In this document: in pieces, positions 1 through 9,198 of the stretch
How the letters are laid out: the number at the start of each line of letters is the position of its first letter
How positions within the stretch are numbered: position 1 is the stretch's first letter
Source: Bacteroidota bacterium
GTDB lineage: Bacteria; Bacteroidota; Ignavibacteria; Ignavibacteriales; Melioribacteraceae
Assembly: GCA_021824635.1 (NCBI GenBank)
Contig: JAKAKD010000030.1
Location: 1-64,000 of the forward strand
Length of the DNA: 64,000 bases
Reading direction: 5' to 3'
Notes under the pieces: model-generated
What the model was told of the DNA's origin: nothing
Database searches by the model: none
Seen by the model: only the letters and a program-made list of their open reading frames with translations
Position numbers and translations under genes: made by a program

Positions 1-23
1 ATTTTACCAGTTTTAAATTCTCG

Positions 24-96
24 CACGTCAGGAGGGACTCGAACCCCCAACCTGCGGTTTTGGAGACCGCTGCTCTACCAATTGAGCCACTGACGT
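24..96 (-). tRNA. trnW: tRNA-Trp (anticodon CCA)
   Basis: Reading the minus strand, a complete 73-nt cloverleaf runs from ACGTCAG to CTGACGT plus discriminator G. The seven acceptor pairs are all Watson-Crick. The anticodon loop reads CTCCAAA, giving CCA, and the T arm contains GGTTCGAGTCC. CCA is not encoded. It is the last gene of a minus-strand tRNA/rpmG cluster that continues beyond the left edge. Confidence 0.97.
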
Positions 97-97
97 A

Positions 98-265
98 TTA
101 TTTAGTTTCTTTAAATACTACGTGTTTACGTACAACAGGATCGTATTTTTTATATTCAACTCTATTTGGGTGTTCTCTTTTATTCTTTTTTGTTGAATAG
201 CGGAAGCCGGTATTAGCGCTGCTTTCCAATATTATTATTTGTCTTACATTTTTAGATTTTGCCAT
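98..265 (-). CDS. rpmG: 50S ribosomal protein L33
   Basis: This 55-aa ORF begins [10 protein letters not shown] and ends VVFKETK. It is a structural protein of the large ribosomal subunit near the E site. The N-terminus, the TGFRY(S/T)TKKN core and the basic C-terminal half fit L33. It lacks the two CxxC pairs of zinc-binding L33 paralogues, so it is the cysteine-free form. An AGAGGAA ribosome binding site lies about 6 nt before the ATG. It sits between tRNA-Thr and tRNA-Trp, where many bacteria carry tuf followed by the tRNA-Trp/secE/nusG block. Its short length makes it easy to miss, but identity is clear. Confidence 0.95.
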   Translation of the reverse strand: MAKSKNVRQIIILESSANTGFRYSTKKNKREHPNRVEYKKYDPVVRKHVVFKETK

Positions 266-312
266 CTGATAATTCCTCTAATAAAACTTTTACGATAAAA
301 TTTTCAACTCTG

Positions 313-385
<73 letters not shown>

Positions 386-391
386 AGACAG

Positions 392-465
392 AGCGGGAGA
401 CGGGACTCGAACCCGCGACCAACAGCTTGGAAGGCTGTGACTCTAGCCAACTGAGTTACTCCCGC
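392..465 (-). tRNA. trnG: tRNA-Gly (anticodon TCC)
   Basis: The minus strand folds from GCGGGAG to CTCCCGC with a fully paired acceptor stem. The anticodon loop is CTTCCAA, anticodon TCC, and the T arm is GCGGGTTCGAGTCCCGT. It is 74 nt long and is followed closely by tRNA-Thr. Confidence 0.97.
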
Positions 466-593
466 ATTTTCAAAAAAGAACAAATATAATAGAGCAGAAA
501 ATTTCTGCTATAATTTTATTTTTTTTATTCCCAGAATGAATTGGCGAAGTGTGAATATGTTTGGTGATATTCTACTTCATCAATTCGTTTTAG

Positions 594-677
594 TGGGCGG
601 CGAGGGATTCGAACCCCCAAAGGCTTTAGCCAACGGATTTACAGTCCGCCCCGGCTCTCCAACTCCGGCGTCCGCCC
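594..677 (-). tRNA. trnY: tRNA-Tyr (anticodon GTA)
   Basis: This is an 84-nt class II tRNA with a long variable arm. The anticodon loop CTGTAAA gives GTA, and the T arm is GGGGGTTCGAATCCCTC. The acceptor stem is GGGCGG paired with CCGCCC; position 7 is an A-G mismatch. It is the first gene of the Tyr-Gly-Thr-rpmG-Trp cluster, with a promoter just upstream. Confidence 0.96.
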
Positions 678-715
678 AGACAAATTTCACCCACTAATTC
701 AAAAATCGAGCTTCA

Positions 716-744
716 AATATAGAACGGAGTAAATAAAAAAGCAA
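716..744 (-). promoter_or_regulatory. Promoter of the tRNA-Tyr cluster
   Basis: On the minus strand TTGCTT and TATATT are separated by exactly 17 nt. The -10 box ends 39 nt before the tRNA-Tyr 5' end. The same TATATT hexamer recurs at lexA, prs and the ilvE leader in this window, which supports it as the housekeeping -10. Confidence 0.6.
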
Positions 745-783
745 GAAAAGTTATTATGAATTAATCTGAAGCTTAAAATAGCG

Positions 784-2322
784 CTAATGACCCCACAATT
801 CCCTATCTAAACTCCGGTATTGGATTGCCTCAGAGATGTGTTGAGGCTTTATTTCTGCTGTTCCGTCTAAGTCAGCTATTGTCCGGCTCACTTTTAGAAT
901 TCTATCGTAAGCCCGCGCCGACAATCCTAACCGTGTCATTGCCATCTTTAATAAATCTTCACACTGGTTATCCACTTTACAGAATTTACGAATTTCCTTG
1001 GATGCCATGTCCGCATTTTTAAAAATATTTTTTATACCAGAGAATCGCACTTGCTGTATTTCTCTTGCCGAGATTACCCGTTTTCTTATTTCACTTGATT
1101 TTTCACCGGCAGAGCTAGAAGCCAGTTCCTTAAACTTTACTGCCGGGACTTCAATGTGAATATCAATTCGATCTAAAAGAGGGCCTGAAATTTTTGCCAT
1201 ATATTTTTGAATTTGCATTGCGCTACAAGTACACTCCTTAGTTGGGTCAGTAAAAAAACCGCAAGGGCAAGGATTCATAGCTGCAGCCAACATAAAATTT
1301 GCAGGAAATTCAAGAGACATTTTAGAACGGCTCACAGTCACTTTGTAATCTTCAAGCGGTTGACGTAAAACTTCCAAAACATTTTTCTTGAATTCAGGTA
1401 ATTCATCTAAAAAAAGTACTCCGTGATGTGCATACGAAACCTCTCCCGGTCGTGGAATAGTTCCGCCTCCAATTAGAGCCGCATCTGAGATAGTATGATG
1501 AGGATTTCGAAAAGGACGTTCTGTAATCAATGCCTGATCTTTGCGCAGAATTCCTGCAATGGAATGAATTTTTGTAGTCTCAAGTGCTTCTTCAAAAGTG
1601 AGTGGTGGAAGAATTGAAGGAAATCTTTTTGCTAGCATTGTTTTGCCTGAACCTGGCGGTCCAATCATTAAAATATTATGTCCGCCTGCTGCTGCAATTT
1701 CTAATGCACGCTTAACATTCTCTTGTCCTTTTACATCAGAAAAATCAAGGGCATAAGTATTAACTTGAGAAAAAATCTCATCCTTATCTGTATAAATAGG
1801 GTCAAATTTCTCTTCTTCATTTAGAAACTGAATTACCTGTGTGAGACTTTGCAAACCATAAACTTCTATTCCATCAACTATAGATGCTTCTTTCACAGAT
1901 TCAGTAGGAAGAATTATCTTTTTAATGCCGAGTCTTCTAGCTTCTACAGTGATTGGCAAGGCACCTTTTATTTTACGGAGAGTACCATCGAGTGAAAGTT
2001 CTCCAAGTATAAAAGTTTCACTAAGTAAATCCGGATTAATTATTTCTGTTGCGGCAAGAATTCCAACTGCAATTGGCAGGTCGAAAGAACTACCTTCTTT
2101 CTTAATATCTGCAGGGGCTAAGTTGATGGTAATTTTTTTAAGAGGAAATTCAATTCCGGAATTTTTGATAGCAGCAAGAACTCTTTCTCTGCTTTCCTTT
2201 ACAGCATTATCGGGTAAACCGACTATAGTAATAGAAGGAAGTTGTTTCTCATAATGGGTTTCAACTTCAACGAGATAAGCATCAATACCGAATGTAGCAC
2301 CGGAGAGGACTTTGGAAAACAT
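784..2322 (-). CDS. comM: YifB/ComM family Mg chelatase-like AAA ATPase
   Basis: A 512-aa protein of the usual length for ComM, a hexameric AAA+ helicase that promotes branch migration during natural transformation in Vibrio and Haemophilus. Visible features are an N-terminal Lon-like ChlI domain (about 1-170), a Walker A motif GPPGSGKTMLAKR near residue 220, a Walker B region FLDELPEF, a sensor-type AMNPCPCG, and a C-terminal helical Mg_chelatase_C region. The cysteine-rich CPCGFFTDPTKECTC insert is typical of the family. It is downstream of the nuo genes with about 100 nt between. Whether this organism is transformable cannot be seen here. Confidence 0.95.
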   Translation of the reverse strand: MFSKVLSGATFGIDAYLVEVETHYEKQLPSITIVGLPDNAVKESRERVLAAIKNSGIEFPLKKITINLAPADIKKEGSSFDLPIAVGILAATEIINPDLLSETFILGELSLDGTLRKIKGALPITVEARRLGIKKIILPTESVKEASIVDGIEVYGLQSLTQVIQFLNEEEKFDPIYTDKDEIFSQVNTYALDFSDVKGQENVKRALEIAAAGGHNILMIGPPGSGKTMLAKRFPSILPPLTFEEALETTKIHSIAGILRKDQALITERPFRNPHHTISDAALIGGGTIPRPGEVSYAHHGVLFLDELPEFKKNVLEVLRQPLEDYKVTVSRSKMSLEFPANFMLAAAMNPCPCGFFTDPTKECTCSAMQIQKYMAKISGPLLDRIDIHIEVPAVKFKELASSSAGEKSSEIRKRVISAREIQQVRFSGIKNIFKNADMASKEIRKFCKVDNQCEDLLKMAMTRLGLSARAYDRILKVSRTIADLDGTAEIKPQHISEAIQYRSLDRELWGH

Positions 2323-2421
2323 AAATTTGCTTCCCCGATTTTGGATCTAAACTAACAAAAAATCAGATAACAAAAAAATCCGTTATTGCTGTGAACTAAC
2401 AGCAAATTTATTTACTAAAGA

Positions 2422-2916
2422 CTATTTAAACTTTCTTAAAAATTCCAATCTATCTTTTAGATTATCAACCTGGACAAGCAGTTTATCTTTACCAAAGATC
2501 GCATCTTTTCTATTTTTGAAAACCAATTCATAATCTTTGCTCATTACAATTGCTTCTTCCGGACATACTTCTTCACAAAAACCGCAGAAGATGCAGCGCA
2601 GCATATTAATTTCAAATTTTTGCGGATATCTTTCTTTTTCCAATTCTGTTTCAGATGCCTGGACTTCAATTGCAAGTGCGGGGCAAACACGCGAACATAA
2701 GCCGCAAGCTACACATCTTTCGGTTCCATTTTTCTCTTGAACAAGAACAGGGCGACCGCGGTATGATGAAGGTGGCTCAAATCTAACTTCGGGATATTGC
2801 ATTGTAACATTTGGACGAAACATATTTTTAAGAGTGAGCGCCATACCCTTTACAATTTCGGGAATGTAGAGTTTCTCCAAAATATTCAAATCTTCTTTTC
2901 TTTTTTGTACCGGCAT
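2422..2916 (-). CDS. nuoI: NADH-quinone oxidoreductase subunit I
   Basis: A 164-aa ferredoxin-like subunit of respiratory complex I that carries clusters N6a and N6b and passes electrons toward NuoB. Two 4Fe-4S motifs are visible, [12 protein letters not shown] and [12 protein letters not shown], in the expected tandem arrangement, with an N-terminal helix that packs on the membrane arm. It follows nuoH by 39 nt and closes a nuoG-nuoH-nuoI set. The next gene downstream is comM, so the usual nuoJKLMN do not follow. Confidence 0.95.
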   Translation of the reverse strand: MPVQKRKEDLNILEKLYIPEIVKGMALTLKNMFRPNVTMQYPEVRFEPPSSYRGRPVLVQEKNGTERCVACGLCSRVCPALAIEVQASETELEKERYPQKFEINMLRCIFCGFCEEVCPEEAIVMSKDYELVFKNRKDAIFGKDKLLVQVDNLKDRLEFLRKFK

Positions 2917-2955
2917 CTTTTACCTTTTAAATCCGACAAATGCGGACAATTTTTT

Positions 2956-3993
2956 TTATAATCCAAAAATCATTATTAGGGCTGCTACCCAAATAATATT
3001 TGCAAGTGCTAACGGAAACATCACTTTCCAGCCGAGACTCATTAACTGGTCATATCTGAAACGCGGCAATGACCATCGAACCCACATAAAGAAGAATATC
3101 AAAGCTCCAATCTTAATTAAGAATGCTGCAATCTGAATTATAGTAGTTAGTGTGTAACTGAGTCCTAATTTTTCTATATAAGGGACTTGGTAACCACCAA
3201 GATAAAGTGTAACAATCATTGCGCTGGCAATTGCCATATTGGCATATTCAGCAAGAAAGAAACCGGCAAATTTAAACGAGCTATATTCTGTATGGTAACC
3301 GCCGACAAGTTCCGGTTCTGCTTCAGGTAAATCAAAAGGTAATCTGTTGGTCTCTGCAAATGCCGATACTAAAAATGTTATAAATCCTATCGGTTGAAGA
3401 ATTGCGTTCCACATCCAACCATGCTGAGCTTCAACTATTTTTACGGGGCTCAAAGATTGAGACATCAAAATCACACCGGCAACAGAAAACCCCATCGAGA
3501 CTTCATAAGAAATCATCTGTGCAGAAGAACGAATTCCCCCAAGTAAAGAATACTTGCTTCCCGAAGACCATCCTGCAAAAGTAATTCCATATACACCAAG
3601 AGATGTGAGCGCGAGGACATAAAGTATTCCAATGTTCACATCGGCGACAACTAAATTTATTTTGTAGCCGAATAATTCAATTGGGGGACCCAATGGTATT
3701 ACAGCATATGTAGCAAAAGAAACAAACAATGCAATGAACGGAGCCAAAGTATGTAACGGTTTATTTGCAGCGTCTGGAATAATATCTTCTTTAAACATGA
3801 GTTTAAAAACATCAGCAAACGGTTGCAACAACCCGAGCCATCCTACACGATTTGGTCCAACTCTGTTTTGAACCCATGCGCTAATCTTTCTTTCAAAGTA
3901 TACTGAATAGGCTACCGTTAGTAGAAGCATTACAACTATAATCAGAATCTTGATAAGAGAGATTATTAGTATTTCCCAAATGTTCATGAACAA
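2956..3993 (-). CDS. nuoH: NADH-quinone oxidoreductase subunit H
   Basis: A 345-aa polytopic membrane protein with about eight hydrophobic segments, the ND1 homologue of complex I that forms the quinone-binding junction between the peripheral and membrane arms. Family hallmarks are ERKISAWVQNRVGPNRVGWLGLLQPFADVFKL near residues 34-66, the acidic loop FAETNRLPFDLPEAEPELVGGYHTEY, and WVRWSLPRFRYDQLM near the C-terminus. The length is normal. It is located between nuoG and nuoI on the same strand. Confidence 0.97.
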   Translation of the reverse strand: MFMNIWEILIISLIKILIIVVMLLLTVAYSVYFERKISAWVQNRVGPNRVGWLGLLQPFADVFKLMFKEDIIPDAANKPLHTLAPFIALFVSFATYAVIPLGPPIELFGYKINLVVADVNIGILYVLALTSLGVYGITFAGWSSGSKYSLLGGIRSSAQMISYEVSMGFSVAGVILMSQSLSPVKIVEAQHGWMWNAILQPIGFITFLVSAFAETNRLPFDLPEAEPELVGGYHTEYSSFKFAGFFLAEYANMAIASAMIVTLYLGGYQVPYIEKLGLSYTLTTIIQIAAFLIKIGALIFFFMWVRWSLPRFRYDQLMSLGWKVMFPLALANIIWVAALIMIFGL

Positions 3994-4053
3994 ATCACTC
4001 CGAATTTTTTAACAGAACGCCGATTATTAACAATCACAATCAACGTTCCATTT

Positions 4054-5727
4054 TCAAACTGTAACTGTCTGTTTAATTTTAAGTAACACTCCCTGCTCAC
4101 CAATAGTGTCATAATCTAGTCCTTTGAAGCTATCTACAGAATGAGTCAAATCTATGAAAACATCTTCTGCCATTTCATATTTTGTTTTTCCGCCAAGATA
4201 TGTGGAGAGCATGGTAAATATTTTCCAGCTTGGTTTAGAATCGTATTTTAATCCTTGCATCCAACGGTCGAACTTAGTTCCAAATTTATCCCAGCGGCTC
4301 ATCTTCATTCCATCAAGCGCGCGGTCCATCTCTTCGGTTGCTACTGCCGGGCGAATTCTTTGAACTCTTCCTTGAAAGTTTACAAATGTTCCGTTCTTCT
4401 CTGCATATGTTGAAGCCGGAAAAACTATATCAGCCAATGTTGTAGTTTTGTTTTCGTTCGCAGAATGGACAATCAAGAGTTCAAGTTTACTTAGAATTTT
4501 TTCATATTCTTCGTTCAAAGATGCAACATCATCTTCCATAACATAAAGCGCTTTGATCTTACCTTCTTTAATTGCTTTCATCATTCCTTCAACACTCAAT
4601 CCATTTGAACCGGATCGTACACCCGATAGTTCTGCACCAAGTGTGTTGGGAGTTTTATCTTCACGAATTAAAATGTCATCTTGATCGCCCTGAACGGTAT
4701 GATTTACAAAATCAATATTAACAACACCAAGAGATTTTGCAAATTTTACTAATGCAAAATTATCTTCACATGTAGTAAAGGCAGAACCGATGAATGCGAT
4801 CTCTCCGCTTTTGTAGTCCTTCAAACTTTTTGCCGCAACTTTCAACGCTTCTTCCCAAGATACTTTTTCGAGTTCCCCTTCTTTGCGTATGAAAGTCCCG
4901 TTAATTCTATTTTCCGCGTTTACATTTTTAAAAGTATTTAATCTTCCGTTGTCGCACATCCAGTAACTATTCACATCATTATTTTGGCGAGGAGTTAATC
5001 TTAATATTTGATTGTTGCGAACCCAAACTTCTGTGTTACATCCGCGCGAGCATCCAACACATACAGAATTTGTTTTAGACATTTCCCAGACACGGGATTT
5101 AAATCTAAAATCTTGATTTGTTAATGCACCAACCGGACAAATATCGGTTGTGTTTAATGTGTATGGATTATCGAATGATTCTCCCGGGAAGGTTGTGATA
5201 GTAACTTTGTCTCCCCGTTTTATAAAAGTAAGCTGATTTTGTTTTGCGATTTCATCCGAGAACCTGATGCAGCGTGAACACATAATACATCTATCACCGT
5301 CAAATTTAATATTTGGACCAAGCTGAACACGTTTTTCTTTTCTGACTTTAATTTCTTCGAAATGACTTTCACCGCTGCCATGTGCATAAGCATATTCTTG
5401 AAGTTTGCATTCACCGGCTTCATCGCAAATTGGACAATCTAATGGATGATTGATGAGAATAAATTCCATTACTGCACTGCGTGCTTGCAAAGTTTTTTCT
5501 GATTTAGTATAAACAACCATTCCATCCATTGCATATGTTGAACATGAAATAGCAAGTTTAGGCATCTTTTCAATTTCCACAAGACAAACACGGCAATTAC
5601 CGGAAACAGACAAACTAGGATGCCAGCAGAAATGCGGAATATCAATGCCCGCAGCGCGCGCGGCTTCAATTACAGTTTGTCCTTGTTTAAATTCGATCTG
5701 TTTACCGTCAACAGTTAACATTGGCAT
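4054..5727 (-). CDS. nuoG: NADH-quinone oxidoreductase subunit G (short form)
   Basis: A 557-aa iron-sulfur subunit of complex I. The N-terminal 2Fe-2S domain shows HFCWHPSLSVSGNCRVC and a later C in AISCST; next come a His-Cys type region (INHPLDCPICDEAGEC), a 4Fe-4S motif CIMCSRCIRF and a further CVGCSRGCN. The molybdopterin-oxidoreductase-like C-terminal part is shorter than in the roughly 900-aa E. coli protein. That is common in Bacteroidota-type enzymes, so I do not read it as truncation. Start MPMLTVDGKQ fits the family. nuoE and nuoF are not in the window. Confidence 0.93.
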   Translation of the reverse strand: MPMLTVDGKQIEFKQGQTVIEAARAAGIDIPHFCWHPSLSVSGNCRVCLVEIEKMPKLAISCSTYAMDGMVVYTKSEKTLQARSAVMEFILINHPLDCPICDEAGECKLQEYAYAHGSGESHFEEIKVRKEKRVQLGPNIKFDGDRCIMCSRCIRFSDEIAKQNQLTFIKRGDKVTITTFPGESFDNPYTLNTTDICPVGALTNQDFRFKSRVWEMSKTNSVCVGCSRGCNTEVWVRNNQILRLTPRQNNDVNSYWMCDNGRLNTFKNVNAENRINGTFIRKEGELEKVSWEEALKVAAKSLKDYKSGEIAFIGSAFTTCEDNFALVKFAKSLGVVNIDFVNHTVQGDQDDILIREDKTPNTLGAELSGVRSGSNGLSVEGMMKAIKEGKIKALYVMEDDVASLNEEYEKILSKLELLIVHSANENKTTTLADIVFPASTYAEKNGTFVNFQGRVQRIRPAVATEEMDRALDGMKMSRWDKFGTKFDRWMQGLKYDSKPSWKIFTMLSTYLGGKTKYEMAEDVFIDLTHSVDSFKGLDYDTIGEQGVLLKIKQTVTV

Positions 5728-5738
5728 ATTGCTTTCCC

Positions 5739-7007
5739 TTACACAACTTTCTTAGGCAGTAAATTTTTTGAAGACAAAATTACTCTTGTTAGACCACCAT
5801 TTTCAAATTTATTTGATGAATAAAATAATTCGTTAGACATTTCCTGAATATCCTTAGCAGTAACTGACTGAATATGCTTAACAGTCTCTTCAACAGATTT
5901 TATTTTGTTGAAGTAGATTACCGATTGTGCAATTCTGAGCATACGGTTAGTTGTGCTTTCCAAGCTCATCAGCATACTGCCAATCAAATATTCTTTTGCG
6001 CGTTTGAGTTCTACTTCTCCGACCTTTTTTTGTTTAATTTTTTCAATTTCGCGAAGAATCAGATTCTGCGCTTTATAAACTGATTTATTGTTAGTCGAAA
6101 GATAAACTCCGAATGTGGAGATATCAAAAAAAGAATTTAAAAATGTATTGATTTGATATGCAATTCCGTTCTCTTCACGCACCTTTTGAAAGAGACGCGA
6201 ACTGCTTCCTTCCCCAAGAATGTGAGAAAGAACGCTTACAATATTGCGTCTCTTCTCTTTGATTCCGTATGTTGGCTTGCCAATTATATAATGAACTTGC
6301 TGTGTTTTTTTTTCTACGTAAATATCACTTGCAGGCTTTAATATTAGTTCGCGTTTTTTCTCGTTAGAAGTCTTTAATTTTTTTGTAATATATTTTTTTG
6401 CAAACCTGATTAAATTTTCATGCTCAATATTTCCCGAAGCCACAATGAAGAAGCGATCAAAAGTATAATTCTCTTTTACAAAGTTGATCAGATCTTTTTG
6501 CCTAAATAAACGTAAGTTTTTTTTTGTTCCTATGATCGGCATTCCAAGCGAATTACCGTTAAAAACATTGCTCTCAAACTTGTCGAATATAAATTCATCC
6601 GGAGAGTCTTCTATATCGTATAGTTCGTCAATTACAACTGCGGATTCCTTTTCAATTTCTTTTGGATTAAAAACCGAATTTTGGATCATGTCCGCGAGCA
6701 CTTCAAATGTTTTTTCTACATGATCTGTCAATCCTCTGCCGTAAAAACATGTATGTTCTTTGGATGTGAATGCGTTTAGATACCCGCCAAGCGATTCAAT
6801 ATCTTCCGCAATTTTCTTTGCCGATCTCTTTTTGGTTCCTTTGAAGAACATGTGTTCAAGAAAATGGCTTATACCGCTGTTATCTTTTGTTTCATCACGC
6901 GAGCCAACGTTAAACCAAAAGCCAAGCGAGAATGATTTTACAAAGCTGATCTTCTCCGAAATTATTTTTATTCCGTTGGGGAGCTCTGTGATGTTTATAT
7001 TTTTCAA
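5739..7007 (-). CDS. M16 family zinc peptidase (insulinase/MPP-like)
   Basis: A 422-aa single-chain M16B-type metallopeptidase. The inverted zinc motif HFLEH is at residues 48-52 and the third ligand is E128 in the ESAVVIDE segment, at the usual 76-residue spacing. The C-terminal half carries the structurally similar non-catalytic domain. There is no signal peptide, so a cytoplasmic location is likely, with peptide fragments as substrates. It lies only 11 nt upstream of nuoG, so both may be co-transcribed, but no functional link to complex I follows from that. Confidence 0.9.
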   Translation of the reverse strand: MKNINITELPNGIKIISEKISFVKSFSLGFWFNVGSRDETKDNSGISHFLEHMFFKGTKKRSAKKIAEDIESLGGYLNAFTSKEHTCFYGRGLTDHVEKTFEVLADMIQNSVFNPKEIEKESAVVIDELYDIEDSPDEFIFDKFESNVFNGNSLGMPIIGTKKNLRLFRQKDLINFVKENYTFDRFFIVASGNIEHENLIRFAKKYITKKLKTSNEKKRELILKPASDIYVEKKTQQVHYIIGKPTYGIKEKRRNIVSVLSHILGEGSSSRLFQKVREENGIAYQINTFLNSFFDISTFGVYLSTNNKSVYKAQNLILREIEKIKQKKVGEVELKRAKEYLIGSMLMSLESTTNRMLRIAQSVIYFNKIKSVEETVKHIQSVTAKDIQEMSNELFYSSNKFENGGLTRVILSSKNLLPKKVV

Positions 7008-7220
7008 TTAGAGGTTTCTATTATAGTGAAGAAAAATGTGGGGCAAATATAGAGAAGAGCGGTTTGGTTATCAAATAAGTGATTAAGCCAGAAAATTAAA
7101 AGGATATTTTTTGATTACACTCTCAGCTAATGAAAAACCAAAACTCTTGTTATCATAAGTGAGATGAGCACAAATAAAAAAGAAAAGTGATTTTGGGTCA
7201 GCTCCCCTCTTAGTTACATC

Positions 7221-7655
7221 TTATTCTAATTTTTCCAGAACATTTACAACATCATTTATCACTTTATGACAAACTTTTTCGTTAAGTTTTTTCTCTTTAA
7301 CAATTGCCCTTCCTTCAGTTGTTGAGACACTAATACCAAGAAGTTCTTCGCAATCCAATGTGTTGTTCCTCTTTTTAATCTCGTCCATAAATTGATTGGA
7401 GATTCTATATACATCGGCTTTACCTGCTTCGTGTTCTTTTTGCGAGTCCCAATTTTTAAGCCCTATCACCATCAATCCTCCGGTGATTGCACCACAAATT
7501 TTCCCATTCCGCGCAATGCCTCCGCCAAAAGGAGAAGCAATTTTTAACGCTGTCTCCTTATCCAATCCAAGTTCCTCGGCATAAGCACATAAAACTGCTT
7601 GAGGACAATTAAATTCATCTTTGTAAAGTCTAATTGCTTTTTCAATTGGTTTCAT
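7221..7655 (-). CDS. C_GCAxxG_C_C family redox-type protein
   Basis: A 144-aa small protein. The family pattern is visible as FNCPQAVLCAY, then GGGIARNGKICGAITGGLMVIG, and later cysteines in LDCEELLG and KVCHKVI. The conserved cysteines and lack of a signal sequence suggest a cytoplasmic redox or metal-associated role. The biochemical function of this family is not established. It stands alone, followed by about 210 nt of AT-rich DNA before the M16 gene and preceded by the aminotransferase terminator. Confidence 0.85.
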   Translation of the reverse strand: MKPIEKAIRLYKDEFNCPQAVLCAYAEELGLDKETALKIASPFGGGIARNGKICGAITGGLMVIGLKNWDSQKEHEAGKADVYRISNQFMDEIKKRNNTLDCEELLGISVSTTEGRAIVKEKKLNEKVCHKVINDVVNVLEKLE

Positions 7656-7670
7656 ATTTTTCCTTTAGTA

Positions 7671-7696
7671 AAAAAATAGGCGATTCTAAGATCGCC
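7671..7696 (-). terminator. Intrinsic terminator downstream of the aminotransferase gene
   Basis: On the minus strand GGCGAT-CTTAGA-ATCGCC forms a 6-bp stem, followed immediately by TATTTTTTT. It lies 30 nt past the aminotransferase stop codon. Confidence 0.8.
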
Positions 7697-7725
7697 GTTT
7701 ATCTTATGGTAATTAAATTCTAAAA

Positions 7726-8949
7726 TTATTTTACGCCGACTTTTTCAAACTTTTCAATATACTTTTGGTGGAAGTCGCCTAGCGCTTTGTATGCTTTCTC
7801 CAAAATATTTTCAGGAGGAAGAAATACAATTCTAAAATGATTTGTTCCGGGCAGTTGTCCAAATCCGCTTCCGGGAACAACCACAACTCCGGTTTCTTTT
7901 AATAACTCCGAAACAAAATGTGAATCGTTGGAAACATTATTAAGACGAGGAAAGGCATAAAACGCGCCTTCGGGCGCTACACAAGTTATTCCGGGAATTG
8001 AGTTCATCATTTCAACGGTAAGATTTCTTCTGCTTGTTAGTTTTTTCATCGCAACTTCAAGGTGAGATTGATCTCCGAGCAGCGATGGCGCTATTCCGTA
8101 TTGAGCAGGATGATTGGCACACAAACGTGCTCGCAAAATTTTATTTATCGCTTCTATGTAATCTGTTAGAACCGATCTGTTTCCGCTTACAATTCCCCAT
8201 CCAATTCTGAATCCGGGCACCATATAATTTTTAGACAAACCGCCGAATGTAATCATCGGAACTTCAGAATTAAGGGCGGCAATTGAAGTATGTTTTTTTC
8301 CATCCATTAAAAGTTTATCGTAAATCTCATCTGCAAAAATCACCAAGTTATGTTCTAAAGCAATCTCAATTATTTGTTTTAAAATTTCCGTTGAGCAAAT
8401 AGAGCCGGTTGGGTTATTAGGATTGATTAATATAATCGCGCGTGTTTTGCCGTTAATTTTACTTTTGATGTCTTCAATATTAGGTTGCCAGTTGTTGTTT
8501 TCATCCAAGTAATATGGATTTTCCATTGTCTGTAATTTGCTTTGAATGGCAGTGTAAAGCGGATAACCCGGTGTTGGCGTTAAAACATTTTCACCTTCGT
8601 TTACCAAAGCCGTGAGACAAATATCAATTGCTTCACTTGCACCGGTAGTTACAAAAACATCTTGAATATTTTTTATTCCTTTGCGTTCTGCTTCTTTTGC
8701 AATCGCGTCTGTAGCTTGCTTAATTCCGGATGAAGGTGAATAACCGTTATAATTTTTTTTCATTGCATCATAAGTAGCTTCAATCAAATGTTTAGGTGGT
8801 TCAAAATCAAAAACATTCGGGTCGCCAATGTTCAGGTACAACATTTCTTTTCCAGTCTTCGCTACTTCATTTGCAAGTACAACAATATCGCGCACTGCAT
8901 AAGTTATCTTTTCTGTTCTAACAGCAGGCTTAATTACAAAGTTTGACAT
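7726..8949 (-). CDS. PLP-dependent aminotransferase (class I/II, AlaA/AspC-like)
   Basis: A 407-aa fold-type I aminotransferase. The PLP-lysine motif is GGLSKNYMVPGFRIGW, the phosphate-binding and cofactor residues include NPNNPTG and FADEIYDKLLM, and the C-terminal arginine region is FRIVFLPPE. The family transfers amino groups among alanine, aspartate, glutamate and 2-oxo acids; the E. coli relative AlaA makes alanine. I chose the internal ATG at 8947-8949 (MSNFVIKPAVR) because GGAG lies 5 nt before it and homologues begin here; a longer reading to 8976 has no good ribosome binding site. Exact substrate is not determined. Confidence 0.88.
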   Translation of the reverse strand: MSNFVIKPAVRTEKITYAVRDIVVLANEVAKTGKEMLYLNIGDPNVFDFEPPKHLIEATYDAMKKNYNGYSPSSGIKQATDAIAKEAERKGIKNIQDVFVTTGASEAIDICLTALVNEGENVLTPTPGYPLYTAIQSKLQTMENPYYLDENNNWQPNIEDIKSKINGKTRAIILINPNNPTGSICSTEILKQIIEIALEHNLVIFADEIYDKLLMDGKKHTSIAALNSEVPMITFGGLSKNYMVPGFRIGWGIVSGNRSVLTDYIEAINKILRARLCANHPAQYGIAPSLLGDQSHLEVAMKKLTSRRNLTVEMMNSIPGITCVAPEGAFYAFPRLNNVSNDSHFVSELLKETGVVVVPGSGFGQLPGTNHFRIVFLPPENILEKAYKALGDFHQKYIEKFEKVGVK

Positions 8950-9036
8950 GATTACTCCAATAGTTTCATTCTTCAAAAGAAAAATTAGTCTTTTTGAATG
9001 CGAGTTTCAATTACGTTGAGTTACCTACGGAAAGAA

Positions 9037-9186
9037 TTACTTATAGTTATCAAGAAAAGTTATACCCCACAATTTCCTTTCTTCAAGCTCCTCTCTCCAT
9101 AATCGTTTATTCAATTTTAGTTTCTTAAATGCTTTGTTCACATCATCCCAGAATTTTTGTTCAGTCTGTTCCTTTTCCTTTTTCAT
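9037..9186 (-). CDS. Small hypothetical protein, 49 aa
   Basis: A short ORF starting MKKEKEQTEQKFW and ending FLDNYK, highly charged and predicted helical. It begins 12 nt after the stop of the 995-aa PEP-synthase-like gene, with a purine-rich AGAGAGATG upstream. The amino acid composition is not random: W/K/E-rich with LWREELEERKLWG. I recognise no family. It could be a real co-transcribed small protein or a chance ORF. Confidence 0.4.
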   Translation of the reverse strand: MKKEKEQTEQKFWDDVNKAFKKLKLNKRLWREELEERKLWGITFLDNYK

Positions 9187-9198
9187 CAATTCATCTCT

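Noticed and set aside
825-1022. Plus-strand ORF opposite comM, and similar ORFs opposite other genes
   Set aside because: They lie antisense to strongly supported coding sequences and carry no recognisable motifs or start signals.
2386-2405. Stem TTGCTGT/ACAGCAA downstream of nuoI
   Set aside because: The T-run on the minus strand starts only about 9 nt after the stem, so it does not have the form of an intrinsic terminator.
4054-5727. nuoG as a truncated pseudogene
   Set aside because: All N-terminal cluster ligands are present and short NuoG forms are usual in this group.
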